A DNA stretch of 64,000 nucleotides from Actinomycetales bacterium (GTDB lineage: Bacteria > Actinomycetota > Actinomycetes > Actinomycetales > Dermatophilaceae). Of this stretch, positions 16,120-24,233 are shown in pieces; position 1 is the first letter of the stretch; every line of letters begins with the position of its first letter. The stretch is taken from the NCBI GenBank assembly GCA_016711095.1, contig JADJTP010000001.1, positions 372,001-436,000 of the forward strand. The letters are read 5' to 3'. The translations under genes and the position numbers were made by a program. Under the pieces are notes generated by a model. That model ran no database searches. It worked only from the letters and a program-made list of their open reading frames with translations, and had not been told where the DNA came from.

Positions 16120-17834
16120 TGGCCGCCTCAGGAGAAGTCCTCGCCGCCGGAGCCGAGCGAGCTGCCGGTGAGCGCCGCAAGCGCCACAGCACCCCCCTGG
16201 TATCGGACTCCGGTATGCCGCCCGCCCCGGCTGCCGCACATGTCGGGCCCAAAGCCCGTTTGACCACCCAGTCGGCTGAGCCGACCAGGTCGACCCAGCA
16301 GGCCGAGCAGGCCGAGAAGGCACAGCCGGCCGCAGCGCTCGACAGTCCGGCCGCAGCCAGGGCGCGCGCCCGGCCACACCGGCCAGTGCCGTCCGGAACT
16401 CCCACGGCCCCGGCCAGCGCCACCGCCGTCGACGCCGTCGAGCGTGAGCGCCGTCCACGGCCTTTGCTCGGCGGTCTGGCGAGTGCCGGCGAGGCCACCG
16501 TGACGCCACTGCCCCGGGAGCGCTCAAGGCGATCGTCGACCGGATCAGTCCGGGTCGGGGCACCCCAACGGCGGTCGCGGAACGTGGGACGTTCCACGAC
16601 CGGTGCCGGAAAGACCGTCTCGCCGGTGTCGGCGGACGGACGAACAACCCGCCTGAGCGCTGTCGGGGCCGCGGCACCCGCGGGAGCCCAGGCCTCCGGG
16701 CCTGCTTCGAAGGCCGTCGCACTCGACGACGCGCCTGCCACGGTCGGCGCCCCGGCCCCACTGGGCCCCTCCCTCCCGACCCCACCGACCCGCGGGATGC
16801 GCGGCGATCGCACCGGCACGGCATACCGCTCGCCGTCCTCGGGCATCTCCCACTCTGCGGAGTCCGCCGAGATCACCGCCTCGCTGCTGGCCGCGGCCCT
16901 CACCCAGCAGGAGCTCACCCCCCACGTCGAGGATGTCGTGGCCGCGATCGTCGGGGTGCTACGCACCGTGGCGGCGGCGTCCGGTCTCGGTGCCGACGAG
17001 GTCGAGCAGGCAGTCGCACGCGCCCTTGCCTTCATCCGGCGCCGGCTCACCGGTGACTACTCCGTCGACGTCTTCGGACTGGACCCCGACTACATCGAGC
17101 ACATCTTCCTGCCGATCATGCGGCTGCTGTACAAGCAGTGGTTCCGGGTCGAAGTCCGCGGGATCGAGAACATCCCTGCCGACGGGTCGGCGCTCATTGT
17201 CGCCAACCACTCCGGCACGATCGCTCTCGACTCCCACATGGTCCAGGTGGCCATCCACGACGAACACCCCGCACGCCGCCATCTGCGCCTGCTCGGCGCC
17301 GACCTGGTCTTCAGGACTCCGGTTCTGGGTTCGCTGGCGCGCAAGCAGGGGGCGACGTTGGCAGCCAGCTCGGACGCCGAGCGGCTGCTGTCCTCGGGCG
17401 AGATCGTCGGGGTCTTCCCCGAGGGTTTCAAGGGTGTCGGGAAGCCGTTCAGCGAGCGCTACAAGCTGCAGCGCTTCGGACGCGGTGGCTTCGTCAGCGC
17501 GGCGATCCGTACCGGCTCGCCGATCATCCCGTGCTCGATCGTCGGCGCCGAGGAGACCTATCCGCTCATCGGCGACGTCAAGGTCCTCGCCCGACTGTTC
17601 GGCGCTCCCTACTTCCCGGTGACCCCCACCTGGCCGCTGCTCGGCCCGCTCGGACTGCTGCCGTTGCCGTCGAAGTGGATCATCGAGTTCGGCCAGCCGG
17701 TCGACACGGCCAAGTACGGGCCTGTCGGGGCCGACGACCCGATGCTCGTCTTCGACCTCACCGATCAGGTTCGCGAGACGATCCAGCAGTCGCTCTACTC
17801 GCTGCTCATGCAGCGTCGCTCGGTCTTCTCCTGA
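16119..17834 (+). CDS. Lysophospholipid (1-acylglycerol-3-phosphate) acyltransferase with long disordered N-terminus
   Basis: PlsC-type acyltransferase of 571 residues, of which the first 240 or so are low-complexity Ala/Pro/Ser/Arg and likely disordered; homologues start near residue 250. The acyltransferase block shows VANHSGTIALDS (His and Asp, in this subfamily separated more widely than HX4D), ATLAASSDAERLL, and VFPEGFKGVGK. It probably acylates lysophosphatidate during phospholipid synthesis at the membrane. Its start ATG overlaps the epimerase stop, so the two are coupled, as in Rv0501-Rv0502. Confidence 0.88.
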   Translation: MAASGEVLAAGAERAAGERRKRHSTPLVSDSGMPPAPAAAHVGPKARLTTQSAEPTRSTQQAEQAEKAQPAAALDSPAAARARARPHRPVPSGTPTAPASATAVDAVERERRPRPLLGGLASAGEATVTPLPRERSRRSSTGSVRVGAPQRRSRNVGRSTTGAGKTVSPVSADGRTTRLSAVGAAAPAGAQASGPASKAVALDDAPATVGAPAPLGPSLPTPPTRGMRGDRTGTAYRSPSSGISHSAESAEITASLLAAALTQQELTPHVEDVVAAIVGVLRTVAAASGLGADEVEQAVARALAFIRRRLTGDYSVDVFGLDPDYIEHIFLPIMRLLYKQWFRVEVRGIENIPADGSALIVANHSGTIALDSHMVQVAIHDEHPARRHLRLLGADLVFRTPVLGSLARKQGATLAASSDAERLLSSGEIVGVFPEGFKGVGKPFSERYKLQRFGRGGFVSAAIRTGSPIIPCSIVGAEETYPLIGDVKVLARLFGAPYFPVTPTWPLLGPLGLLPLPSKWIIEFGQPVDTAKYGPVGADDPMLVFDLTDQVRETIQQSLYSLLMQRRSVFS

Positions 17835-17851
17835 GGGCCGGAACGAGCGTC

Positions 17852-18214
17852 GTGTGGGGTCGGATCAGACGTCGGTTGTCGGCGACGGCACAGGCGTCTT
17901 CGCCGGACCCGCTTGCCGGCGGGCCGTCCGCTGACGAGTCCCGTGAGGTGACTGCCGATCACGTCGACGCGCTGGCGGCATACCGGGTCGTCGTGGTGAC
18001 GCGCGCGGGCTGTCACCTGTGTGACGAGGTCGAGGCCGTCGTCAAGAGGGTCGCCGAGGGGCTCGGAGTGAGCTGGACGACACGTGACGTCGACGCCGAC
18101 CCGCAGTTGCACGCTCGATGGTCCGACTCGGTCCCGGTGACGTTCGTCGACGGACGACCGCACGACTTCTATCGCGTCTCGGAGAGTCGGCTACGGGCTG
18201 CGCTCGAGCGCTGA
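17852..18214 (+). CDS. Glutaredoxin-like thiol-disulfide protein (DUF836)
   Basis: Small thioredoxin-fold protein. The core runs YRVVVVTRAGCHLCDEVEAVV with redox pair CHLC, then VDADPQLHARWSDSVPVTFVDG, holding the cis-Pro (VPV). The start is uncertain: GTG 17852 gives 120 residues with a basic lead, and an internal GTG near 17948 gives about 88. In actinobacteria a gene of this type lies before hemA; here it precedes rex. Confidence 0.8.
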   Translation: MWGRIRRRLSATAQASSPDPLAGGPSADESREVTADHVDALAAYRVVVVTRAGCHLCDEVEAVVKRVAEGLGVSWTTRDVDADPQLHARWSDSVPVTFVDGRPHDFYRVSESRLRAALER

Positions 18215-18253
18215 CCGACCCGGGCGACCGGACGCCCACCTCCTGGACGGCAC

Positions 18254-18273
18254 TTTGTGCATTCCTTCACAAA
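18254..18273 (+). promoter_or_regulatory. Rex operator (ROP) upstream of rex
   Basis: TTTGTGCATTCCTTCACAAA is a partial palindrome with halves TTTGTGcA and TtCACAAA, closely fitting the Rex consensus TGTGAA-N4-TTCACA. A TTGACA hexamer lies at 18282-18287. The position, 79-98 bases before the rex ATG, fits autorepression at low NADH as known in Streptomyces coelicolor. Confidence 0.8.
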
Positions 18274-18351
18274 CGCCTACATTGACAGGCAGACCCGCGC
18301 CGTCGCCTGCTTGCGACGGGGAGCACGACGGTCGGAAGGAGACGGTCGGCC

Positions 18352-19020
18352 ATGACCCCGTTGCCCTCGCACCGTGACATCCCAGCCGCGACTGTGACGC
18401 GCCTACCGGTCTATCTTCGCGCTTTGCACGCCGTCGCCACCCGCGGGGTGACGAGGGTGTCCTCCGAGGAACTCGCAATCGACGCAGGGGTTCGCTCCAC
18501 CCAACTTCGCAAAGACCTCAGTCACCTGGGCTCGCACGGCGTCCGGGGCGTCGGCTATGACGTGGGCCGGCTGACCGCTGAGCTCACCAGCGCGCTCGGC
18601 CTCAACCGGGCCTGGCCGGTCGCCATCGTCGGCATGGGCAATCTCGGGCGAGCCCTCGCGGCCTACGGGGGGTTCGCGACCGAGGGCTTCCACGTGGTCG
18701 CCCTGCTCGACCGCGACCACGCGATCGTCGGCGAACGCATCGGTGAGCTGACCGTCACGGCGATGAGTCGACTGCCCGGGCTGGTCCGCGAGCTGGGGAT
18801 CGCCATCGGGGTGATCGCGACACCCGCCGCATCAGCGCAACTCGCCGCCGACGCGCTTGTCTCGGCCGGCGTCGAAGCGATCCTCACCTTCGCTCCAGTG
18901 GCGTTGACGCTGCCAGAACGGGTGTCCACGAGGTCGGTCGACCTGGCGACGGAGCTGCACGTATTGGCCTTCCTCGCCCAGCACGATCGATTGGCTGCCG
19001 ACGTGGGGAGTCCAGGATGA
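18352..19020 (+). CDS. rex: Redox-sensing transcriptional repressor Rex
   Basis: Homodimeric repressor that leaves DNA when NADH rises, controlling respiratory genes. In 222 residues, the N-terminal winged helix spans about 10-85 (LPVYLRALHAV, VRSTQLRKDLSHLGSHGVRGVGYDV), and the Rossmann NADH domain has VAIVGMGNLGRALAAYGGF at about 90-108. A domain-swap helix ends the protein. The stop overlaps the next start. An own operator lies upstream, and a second candidate lies before menJ. Confidence 0.95.
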   Translation: MTPLPSHRDIPAATVTRLPVYLRALHAVATRGVTRVSSEELAIDAGVRSTQLRKDLSHLGSHGVRGVGYDVGRLTAELTSALGLNRAWPVAIVGMGNLGRALAAYGGFATEGFHVVALLDRDHAIVGERIGELTVTAMSRLPGLVRELGIAIGVIATPAASAQLAADALVSAGVEAILTFAPVALTLPERVSTRSVDLATELHVLAFLAQHDRLAADVGSPG

Positions 19021-20747
19021 AGGGTCCCGACCTCGACGGCTGGCCGCGCGGCGTAGCCCAATCGGCCGAGGTGCCTCCCAGCGCCGGGTCGCGTCGCCGC
19101 GCCCGGCCGCCGCGCCGGACCGGGCCCACCCCCGTGACGATCGCGGTGAGGCGCGCCGCCACGGAGACCGCTCGGGTGGCCTTCGTCGGCGCCGGTCCCG
19201 GTGATCCCGGCTTGATGACAGTCCGCTCGCGTGAGCTGCTCGCGCTCGCCGACGTCGTCGTCGTGGACCAGGTGGACGAGGACTTCGTGCGGCACTTCAT
19301 GCGGCGGAACGCGCTGATCGTCGATACGGCGAACGAGCCCAACGGTCACGGCGGCGCGGCCGCCGGGTTTCCGGACATTCTCGTTTCGACGGTCCACAGC
19401 CTGCCCGCCGGCGGACTCGTCGTGCGACTCATCGCCGGTGACCCGGGCCTGTTCAGGGGGTTCGCCGAAGAGGCCCTCGCGCTGCGCAAGGCCGGGGTTT
19501 CCTTCGACGTCGTCCCAGGAGTCAGCCCCCTCACGGCAGCCTCCACGTATGCCGGCGTACCCCTCATCTCGGGATGTGCGACGTCGGTGCAGGTCGTCGA
19601 CGCCGGTCGCGAACCGCGTCACTGGGTGCATGCTCTCGATGAGACCGTGACGCTCGTCGTGGTCGGCGCCCCCCTGACTATCGCCGAGACCCTCGCGGAG
19701 TTGGTGACGGCCGGCAGCGACCCGGACACGCAAGTCGCGGTCATCGCCGGCGGGGTGACAATGACCCAGTCAAGCACCGTGACGACCCTGGCGCGCGCCC
19801 CACGCCTGCTCGCCGCCGGCGGGACCTCGGGCCCGCTCATCGTCGTCGTCGGACACACGGTCGGGCTCCAGGAGGCCCTGTCCTGGTTCGAGACCAAGCC
19901 GCTGTTCGGATGGGACGTTCTGCTGCCCCTCACCAAGGATCCGGCCCGGGCGGCCGTCGAACGGCTCGCGGCATACGGGGCGCGTGCGACGCCGGTGCCG
20001 ACGATCGGCGTCGAGCCGCCGCGCAACCCGCATCAGATGGAACGGGCGGTCAAGGATCTGGTCACCGGGCGCTACGAATGGGTGGCGTTCACCTCCGCCC
20101 ACGCCGTGCGCGCCGTGCGCGAGAAGGTCGAGGCGTTCGGGCTCGACGCGCGCTGCTTCGCCGGTCTGCGGGTCGCCGCGGTCGGGGGGAAGACAGCTCG
20201 GGCGTTGGGCGACTGGGGCATCGCTGCTGACCTCGTGCCGACGGGTGAGTCTGTCGTCGGATTGCTCGAGCTCTGGCCGGAATACGACAAGGACATCGAT
20301 CCGATGAAGTCGGTCCTGGTGCCGCGCGCCGATATCGCCACCGACGCGCTCGTGGCCGGGCTGGCCGACCTGGGGTGGGACGTCGAAGATGTCATGGCTT
20401 TCCGCACGGTTCGAGCGGCTCCGCCGCCTGCGCCGATCCGGGAGGCCATCAAGGGCGGCGCATTCGACGCGGTCCTCTTCACGTCGAGCTCGACGGTGCG
20501 CAACCTCGTCGGGATCGCCGGCAAGCCGCATCCCCAGACGGTCGTCGCGTGTATCGGACCGCAGACGGCCAAGACCGCTCAGGAATACGGCCTGCGGGTC
20601 GACGTCATCGCCAGTGTGCCCTCGTCGGAAGCGCTCGTCGACGCCTTGGCTGCGCATGGCACGACGCTCTCTCTGGCGGCCCGGCAGGCCGGTGTCCCGG
20701 CTCGCCGCCCGAGCGAACACCGGCAGGGCCGGCGCCGAGCTCGCTGA
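19017..20747 (+). CDS. hemD: Bifunctional uroporphyrinogen-III C-methyltransferase (degenerate) / uroporphyrinogen-III synthase
   Basis: Fusion of 576 residues in tetrapyrrole synthesis. Residues about 55-295 are a SUMT/CobA-type domain (VGAGPGDPGLMTVRSRELL); its second motif reads IAGDPGLFRGFAEEA in place of the usual GDPFVFGRGGEE, so methyltransferase activity is doubtful. Residues about 310-555 are HemD, which cyclises hydroxymethylbilane: WVAFTSAHAVRAV, VAAVGGKTARAL and VLFTSSSTVRNLVG. ATG 19017 overlaps the rex stop. In relatives hemA and hemC lie between rex and this gene; both are missing here. A strong terminator follows. Confidence 0.88.
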   Translation: MKGPDLDGWPRGVAQSAEVPPSAGSRRRARPPRRTGPTPVTIAVRRAATETARVAFVGAGPGDPGLMTVRSRELLALADVVVVDQVDEDFVRHFMRRNALIVDTANEPNGHGGAAAGFPDILVSTVHSLPAGGLVVRLIAGDPGLFRGFAEEALALRKAGVSFDVVPGVSPLTAASTYAGVPLISGCATSVQVVDAGREPRHWVHALDETVTLVVVGAPLTIAETLAELVTAGSDPDTQVAVIAGGVTMTQSSTVTTLARAPRLLAAGGTSGPLIVVVGHTVGLQEALSWFETKPLFGWDVLLPLTKDPARAAVERLAAYGARATPVPTIGVEPPRNPHQMERAVKDLVTGRYEWVAFTSAHAVRAVREKVEAFGLDARCFAGLRVAAVGGKTARALGDWGIAADLVPTGESVVGLLELWPEYDKDIDPMKSVLVPRADIATDALVAGLADLGWDVEDVMAFRTVRAAPPPAPIREAIKGGAFDAVLFTSSSTVRNLVGIAGKPHPQTVVACIGPQTAKTAQEYGLRVDVIASVPSSEALVDALAAHGTTLSLAARQAGVPARRPSEHRQGRRRAR

Positions 20748-20786
20748 TACCGGCCCGTATCCGACCGAACCACACCCCTGGCAACG

Positions 20787-20827
20787 ACCGATCCCGTATG
20801 CCGCCGGGCGCGGCATACGGGATCGGT
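20787..20827. terminator. Bidirectional terminator made of an inverted GTATGCCG pair
   Basis: ACCGATCCCGTATGCCG (20787-20803) pairs perfectly with CGGCATACGGGATCGGT (20811-20827), a 17-bp stem with a 7-base loop. It separates the convergent hemD (+) and yceI (-), and would end both transcripts. The inner part of each arm is the overabundant octamer. Confidence 0.85.
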
Positions 20828-20893
20828 GTGGTCACAGATCGCGGACGGATGGGACGGATCGGACGGATCGCGGGCGATCCGGAGCTCCGGTGC

Positions 20894-21424
20894 TCAGGAC
20901 TTGAGCAGCTCCACGTCGAGCGTGATCTGGATCTTGTCGGAGACGAGCACGCCGCCGCCCTCGATCGCGGCGTTCCACGTCAGGCCCCAGTCGGAGCGCT
21001 GGATCGTGGTCGTGGCGCTGAAGCCGGCCTTGGTGTTGTTCCACGGGTCGACCTGCACGCCGTCGAAATCGAGCGAGAAGGTGACCGGGCGGGTGACGTC
21101 CTTGATCGTGAGGTCACCGATGAGGCTGTCCGTGGTCACGGCGGTGGAGGTGAAGGTCAGCGTCGGATGGGTCTCGGCGTCGAAGAAGTCGTCGCCGCGC
21201 AGGTGCGCGTCGCGGTCCGCCTGGTTGGTGGTGATCGACGCGGTCTGAGCGACGGCGTGGACGTGGGTGTCCTGCAGGGTGTCGCCGACCGTGACGGTGC
21301 CGCTCACCTCGGCGAAGCGGCCGCGGACCTTGGCGACCATGAGGTGGCGGGCGAGGAAGCCCACCTCGGTGTGGGTGGGGTCGACGGTCCAGGTGCCGGC
21401 GGTCAGTCCGGGGAAGGTGCTCAT
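20894..21424 (-). CDS. YceI family lipid-binding protein
   Basis: Eight-stranded barrel protein of 176 residues that in relatives binds polyprenoids in a central tunnel. Recognised by TWTVDPTHTEVGFLARHLMVAKVRGRF at the start, read in two parts, then FDAETHPTLTFTS, GDLTIKDVTRPVTFSLDF and SDWGLTWN. No signal peptide is present, so it is cytoplasmic, as usual for actinobacterial forms. ATG 21424 follows a GAGAGG. It is divergent from a MarR regulator with an operator-like palindrome between, so control by that regulator is likely. Confidence 0.9.
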   Translation of the reverse strand: MSTFPGLTAGTWTVDPTHTEVGFLARHLMVAKVRGRFAEVSGTVTVGDTLQDTHVHAVAQTASITTNQADRDAHLRGDDFFDAETHPTLTFTSTAVTTDSLIGDLTIKDVTRPVTFSLDFDGVQVDPWNNTKAGFSATTTIQRSDWGLTWNAAIEGGGVLVSDKIQITLDVELLKS

Positions 21425-21480
21425 GAGTGGTCCTCTCACTGCATTCGGGAAGGGTAAGGGGCCGGGTGGCTTATTCAGTG

Positions 21481-21502
21481 CAACTAAGTTGAGCGTTCAA
21501 CT
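21481..21502. promoter_or_regulatory. MarR-type operator between yceI and marR
   Basis: Three half-sites overlap in 22 bp: CAACT (21481-21485), AGTTGA (21487-21492) and TCAACT (21497-21502). AGTTGA-gcgt-TCAACT is a perfect 6-bp inverted repeat, and CAACT-A-AGTTG is a second. This AT-rich island in a GC-rich gap is the expected form of a MarR site and lies 57 bp before the yceI start. Confidence 0.6.
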
Positions 21503-21673
21503 ATTTCCTGGTTAGACAACCATCTCAACCCGTGGGATGCTGACCCGGACAGAATCGACTCACAAGCTGGCAGAGCGCGTAGCTGACTACGCATAGCGTT
21601 CACCGGGGGCGCAGAGCACGGACACGCCCGCGGGGTCGGCGCTCCGAGCCAGACCAGACAGCGAAGCGCGCAC

Positions 21674-22165
21674 ATGATGACCGGCACGATCGAACCACGA
21701 TGGCTCAGCGACACCGAACAGGCGTCGTGGCGCGCCTTCCTCAGCGGTGGACGGCTGCTCATGGAAGCCCTCGACCGAGGACTGACACCACATGGTGTGA
21801 GCCTGGCCGAATACGAGATCATCTCGATGCTCTCCGAATCGCCGTCGCGCCAGATGCGGATGTCGGAACTCGCAGCCATCGTCGTGCAGTCACGCAGTCG
21901 GCTCACTCACACCGCGACCCGTCTGGAGAAGCGGGGGTGGGTGTCGCGGGAGCCGTGTGAAGGCGACCGCCGCGGAGTGCTGCTCACCCTGACAGATGAG
22001 GGACTGGGCGTCGTCGGTCGGCTTTCGGCGATCCACGTGGCGCAGGTCCGCGCCGCGCTGGTCGACCGGTTGACGCCCGCGCAGTTCGCCGCCCTAGGCG
22101 AGGCGATGGACGTCGTGCGCGCCAGCCTGTCTGCTGACCCGGCGGCTCCGGTCCGGCTGGACTGA
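21674..22165 (+). CDS. MarR family transcriptional regulator
   Basis: Winged-helix dimeric repressor of 163 residues. Helices MRMSELAAIVVQSRSRLTHTATRLEKRGWVSRE form the HTH (about 58-92) and EGDRRGVLLTLTDEG is the wing with the MarR-typical DRR. The N- and C-terminal helices form the dimer. Two adjacent ATG codons occur at 21674 and 21677. It is divergent from yceI and probably controls it and itself; the ligand is unknown. Confidence 0.88.
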   Translation: MMTGTIEPRWLSDTEQASWRAFLSGGRLLMEALDRGLTPHGVSLAEYEIISMLSESPSRQMRMSELAAIVVQSRSRLTHTATRLEKRGWVSREPCEGDRRGVLLTLTDEGLGVVGRLSAIHVAQVRAALVDRLTPAQFAALGEAMDVVRASLSADPAAPVRLD

Positions 22166-22216
22166 CCCTGTCGCCCCCAGCATGACCTTGCCTGCGGACC
22201 TGAGACAATGACGGGC

Positions 22217-22864
22217 ATGTCCACACCGGAGATCACGGTCGTCCACCTCATGCGTCATGGCGAGGTGCACAACCCGCAGGGCGTCTTGTACGGCCGGTTG
22301 CCAGGCTTTCAGCTGTCCCCGCTGGGCCGGGCCATGGCTCAGGCCGCCGCCGACCACCTCGCCACCCACGATCTCGTCCACGTCGTCGCGTCGCCGCTTG
22401 AGCGGGCCATCGAGACCGCCCAGCCGATCGCCGACGTCCATGGGCTCGGTATCCACGTCGACGGCCGCGCCATCGAGGCCGGCAACTTCTTCGAGGGCAA
22501 GGTCGTCGGGGTCGGCGACGGGGTGATGCGTCACCCCGAGTACTGGTCGAGGCTGCGCGACCCCTTCACGCCAAGCTGGGGCGAGGCGTATGCCGGCATC
22601 GCGGCCCGGATGCTCGCCGTGATCGACGATGCCCGGGAAGTGGCCCGCGGACATGAGGCCATCATCGTCTCCCATCAACTGCCGGTGTGGATCGCTCGTT
22701 GCAGACTCGAGGGCCGTCGGCTCTGGCACGACCCACGCAAACGCCAGTGCGCTCTCGCCTCGCTCACCTCGTTGCACTACCTGGGCAACGAACTCGTCTC
22801 GGTCGTCTACGGCGAGCCCGCGGCCCAACTGGCCGACGGTGCGGCCGAGAAGGCCGGCGCGTGA
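22217..22864 (+). CDS. Histidine phosphatase (phosphoglycerate mutase-like) of the cytochrome c maturation operon
   Basis: Branch-1 histidine phosphatase of 215 residues: LMRHGEVHNP holds the catalytic RHG, SPLERAIETA the second Arg, EAGNFFEGK the Glu region and VSHQLPVW the second His. It is the steady first gene before tlpA-ccdA-resB-ccsA in actinobacteria (Rv0525 type), but a role in cytochrome c maturation is not shown. ATG 22217 is preferred over 22208 because GACAAT at 22204-22209 looks like a -10 seven bases before it, giving a leaderless start. Confidence 0.85.
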   Translation: MSTPEITVVHLMRHGEVHNPQGVLYGRLPGFQLSPLGRAMAQAAADHLATHDLVHVVASPLERAIETAQPIADVHGLGIHVDGRAIEAGNFFEGKVVGVGDGVMRHPEYWSRLRDPFTPSWGEAYAGIAARMLAVIDDAREVARGHEAIIVSHQLPVWIARCRLEGRRLWHDPRKRQCALASLTSLHYLGNELVSVVYGEPAAQLADGAAEKAGA

Positions 22865-23454
22865 AGGCTGCGGTCGCCGTGGCCGTAGTCCTGGCCGTCG
22901 GCTTCGCCACGGCAGGGTGCTCCGACCTGGACTCCCTTGAGGCACAAGCCCGGTCGGGCAACCGAGCGGCGTATGCCGAGGGCGACGGGCGCATCGAACA
23001 GCTCGCCCCATCGGCCCGCGGGGCAGCCCTTGCCCTGGCCGGGACGACCGTCGACGGGGCCACCTGGTCGATGGCCGAGCAGGGAGCCGGCAAGGTCGTC
23101 GTCGTCAACGTCTGGGGTTCGTGGTGCCCGCCGTGCGTCGTCGAAACGCCGGCCCTGCAGGCCGCTTGGGCGAGCTACGAAGGTTCCGGCAAGCCGGTCG
23201 CCTTCGTCGGGGTCGACACCATGGAATCGTCCGACACCGGACTAGCTTTCCTGCGCGCCAACGGGGTGACCTATCCCTCGATCAACGACTCGGCCAGCGC
23301 CGGCGCCCCCGTGCTGGCCCTGGCCGGAACCGCCCCGGCAACTCCGACGACCCTCGTGCTCGACCGGCAGGGGCGGGTCGCGGCCCGGGTGCTCGGTGGG
23401 GTCACCCAAATCACCGTCCGGACCCTCGTCGACGCTGTGCTCGCCGAGTCGTGA
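22861..23454 (+). CDS. TlpA/ResA-like thioredoxin lipoprotein
   Basis: Membrane-anchored thiol-disulfide oxidoreductase of 197 residues that likely reduces apocytochrome c. GTG 22861 overlaps the previous stop. A short hydrophobic signal ends in the lipobox FATAGC, so the mature Cys near 20 is lipidated. The redox motif is WGSWCPPCVVE (about 86-96) and the cis-Pro is in APATPTTLVLD. It stands before CcdA, which would supply its electrons. Confidence 0.9.
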   Translation: MKAAVAVAVVLAVGFATAGCSDLDSLEAQARSGNRAAYAEGDGRIEQLAPSARGAALALAGTTVDGATWSMAEQGAGKVVVVNVWGSWCPPCVVETPALQAAWASYEGSGKPVAFVGVDTMESSDTGLAFLRANGVTYPSINDSASAGAPVLALAGTAPATPTTLVLDRQGRVAARVLGGVTQITVRTLVDAVLAES

Positions 23455-24233
23455 GCGCCCTCTCGGCTGGTCTGCAGGGGGCCGACGGAACGATCGCGTC
23501 CGGCGCGCTGCCGGTCGCGGCGGCCTTGGCGGTGCTCGCCGGGTTGGTGTCCTTCGCCTCTCCCTGCGTCCTGCCTCTCGTGCCGGGCTTCCTCGGCTAT
23601 GTCAGCGGTCTCTCCGAGGTCGCGCTGGCGGACCGCCGCCGCTCGAGGATGGTGCTCGGCGCGGCCCTGTTCGTCGCGGGGTTCTCGGTCGTCTTCCTCG
23701 TCGGCACGCTGGCAGTCTCGGCGGCAGGCGCCGCCCTGCGCGAGCACCAGAACCTGCTCACCCGAATCGGCGGCGCCGTCGTCGTGCTGCTCGCCCTGGT
23801 ATACCTCGGGGTCGGCGCCTCTGCCGGAACTCAACGCGAAGTGCGCACCCACTGGCGTCCAGTCGCTGGCCTCGCCGGAGCGCCCCTGCTGGGGGCAGCG
23901 TTCGCGGTGGGCTGGACGCCGTGCACCGGCCCGACCCTGGCCGCGATCTATGCCATCGCCGCGCCGTTGGCGGGCGACGCCCCGGTGGCGCGCGGAGCCG
24001 TGCTCGCGGCGGCATACAGCCTGGGTCTGGGACTGCCGTTCGTGCTGATCGCAGCGGGCTGGGCACGCGCGGCCCGGGCAAGCGCGTGGCTGCGTCGGCA
24101 CCAGCGGGCCGTTCAACTCGTCGGCGGGGGATTGCTGCTGTTGCTGGGCCTGCTCATGCTCGGCGGCGTGTGGCAAGGGATCATGACCTGGCTGCAAAGT
24201 CGGCTCATCTCCGGATTCGAGACGGTCCTATGA
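23451..24233 (+). CDS. ccdA: Cytochrome c biogenesis protein CcdA
   Basis: Polytopic membrane protein of 260 residues with about six helices, carrying electrons from cytoplasmic thioredoxin to the outside thioredoxin. The two redox cysteines are in SFASPCVLPLVPGFLGY and GWTPCTGPTLAAI, placed at the starts of helices 1 and 4 as in the family. GTG 23451 overlaps the previous stop by the GTGA arrangement, and its own stop overlaps resB. Confidence 0.93.
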   Translation: MSALSAGLQGADGTIASGALPVAAALAVLAGLVSFASPCVLPLVPGFLGYVSGLSEVALADRRRSRMVLGAALFVAGFSVVFLVGTLAVSAAGAALREHQNLLTRIGGAVVVLLALVYLGVGASAGTQREVRTHWRPVAGLAGAPLLGAAFAVGWTPCTGPTLAAIYAIAAPLAGDAPVARGAVLAAAYSLGLGLPFVLIAAGWARAARASAWLRRHQRAVQLVGGGLLLLLGLLMLGGVWQGIMTWLQSRLISGFETVL

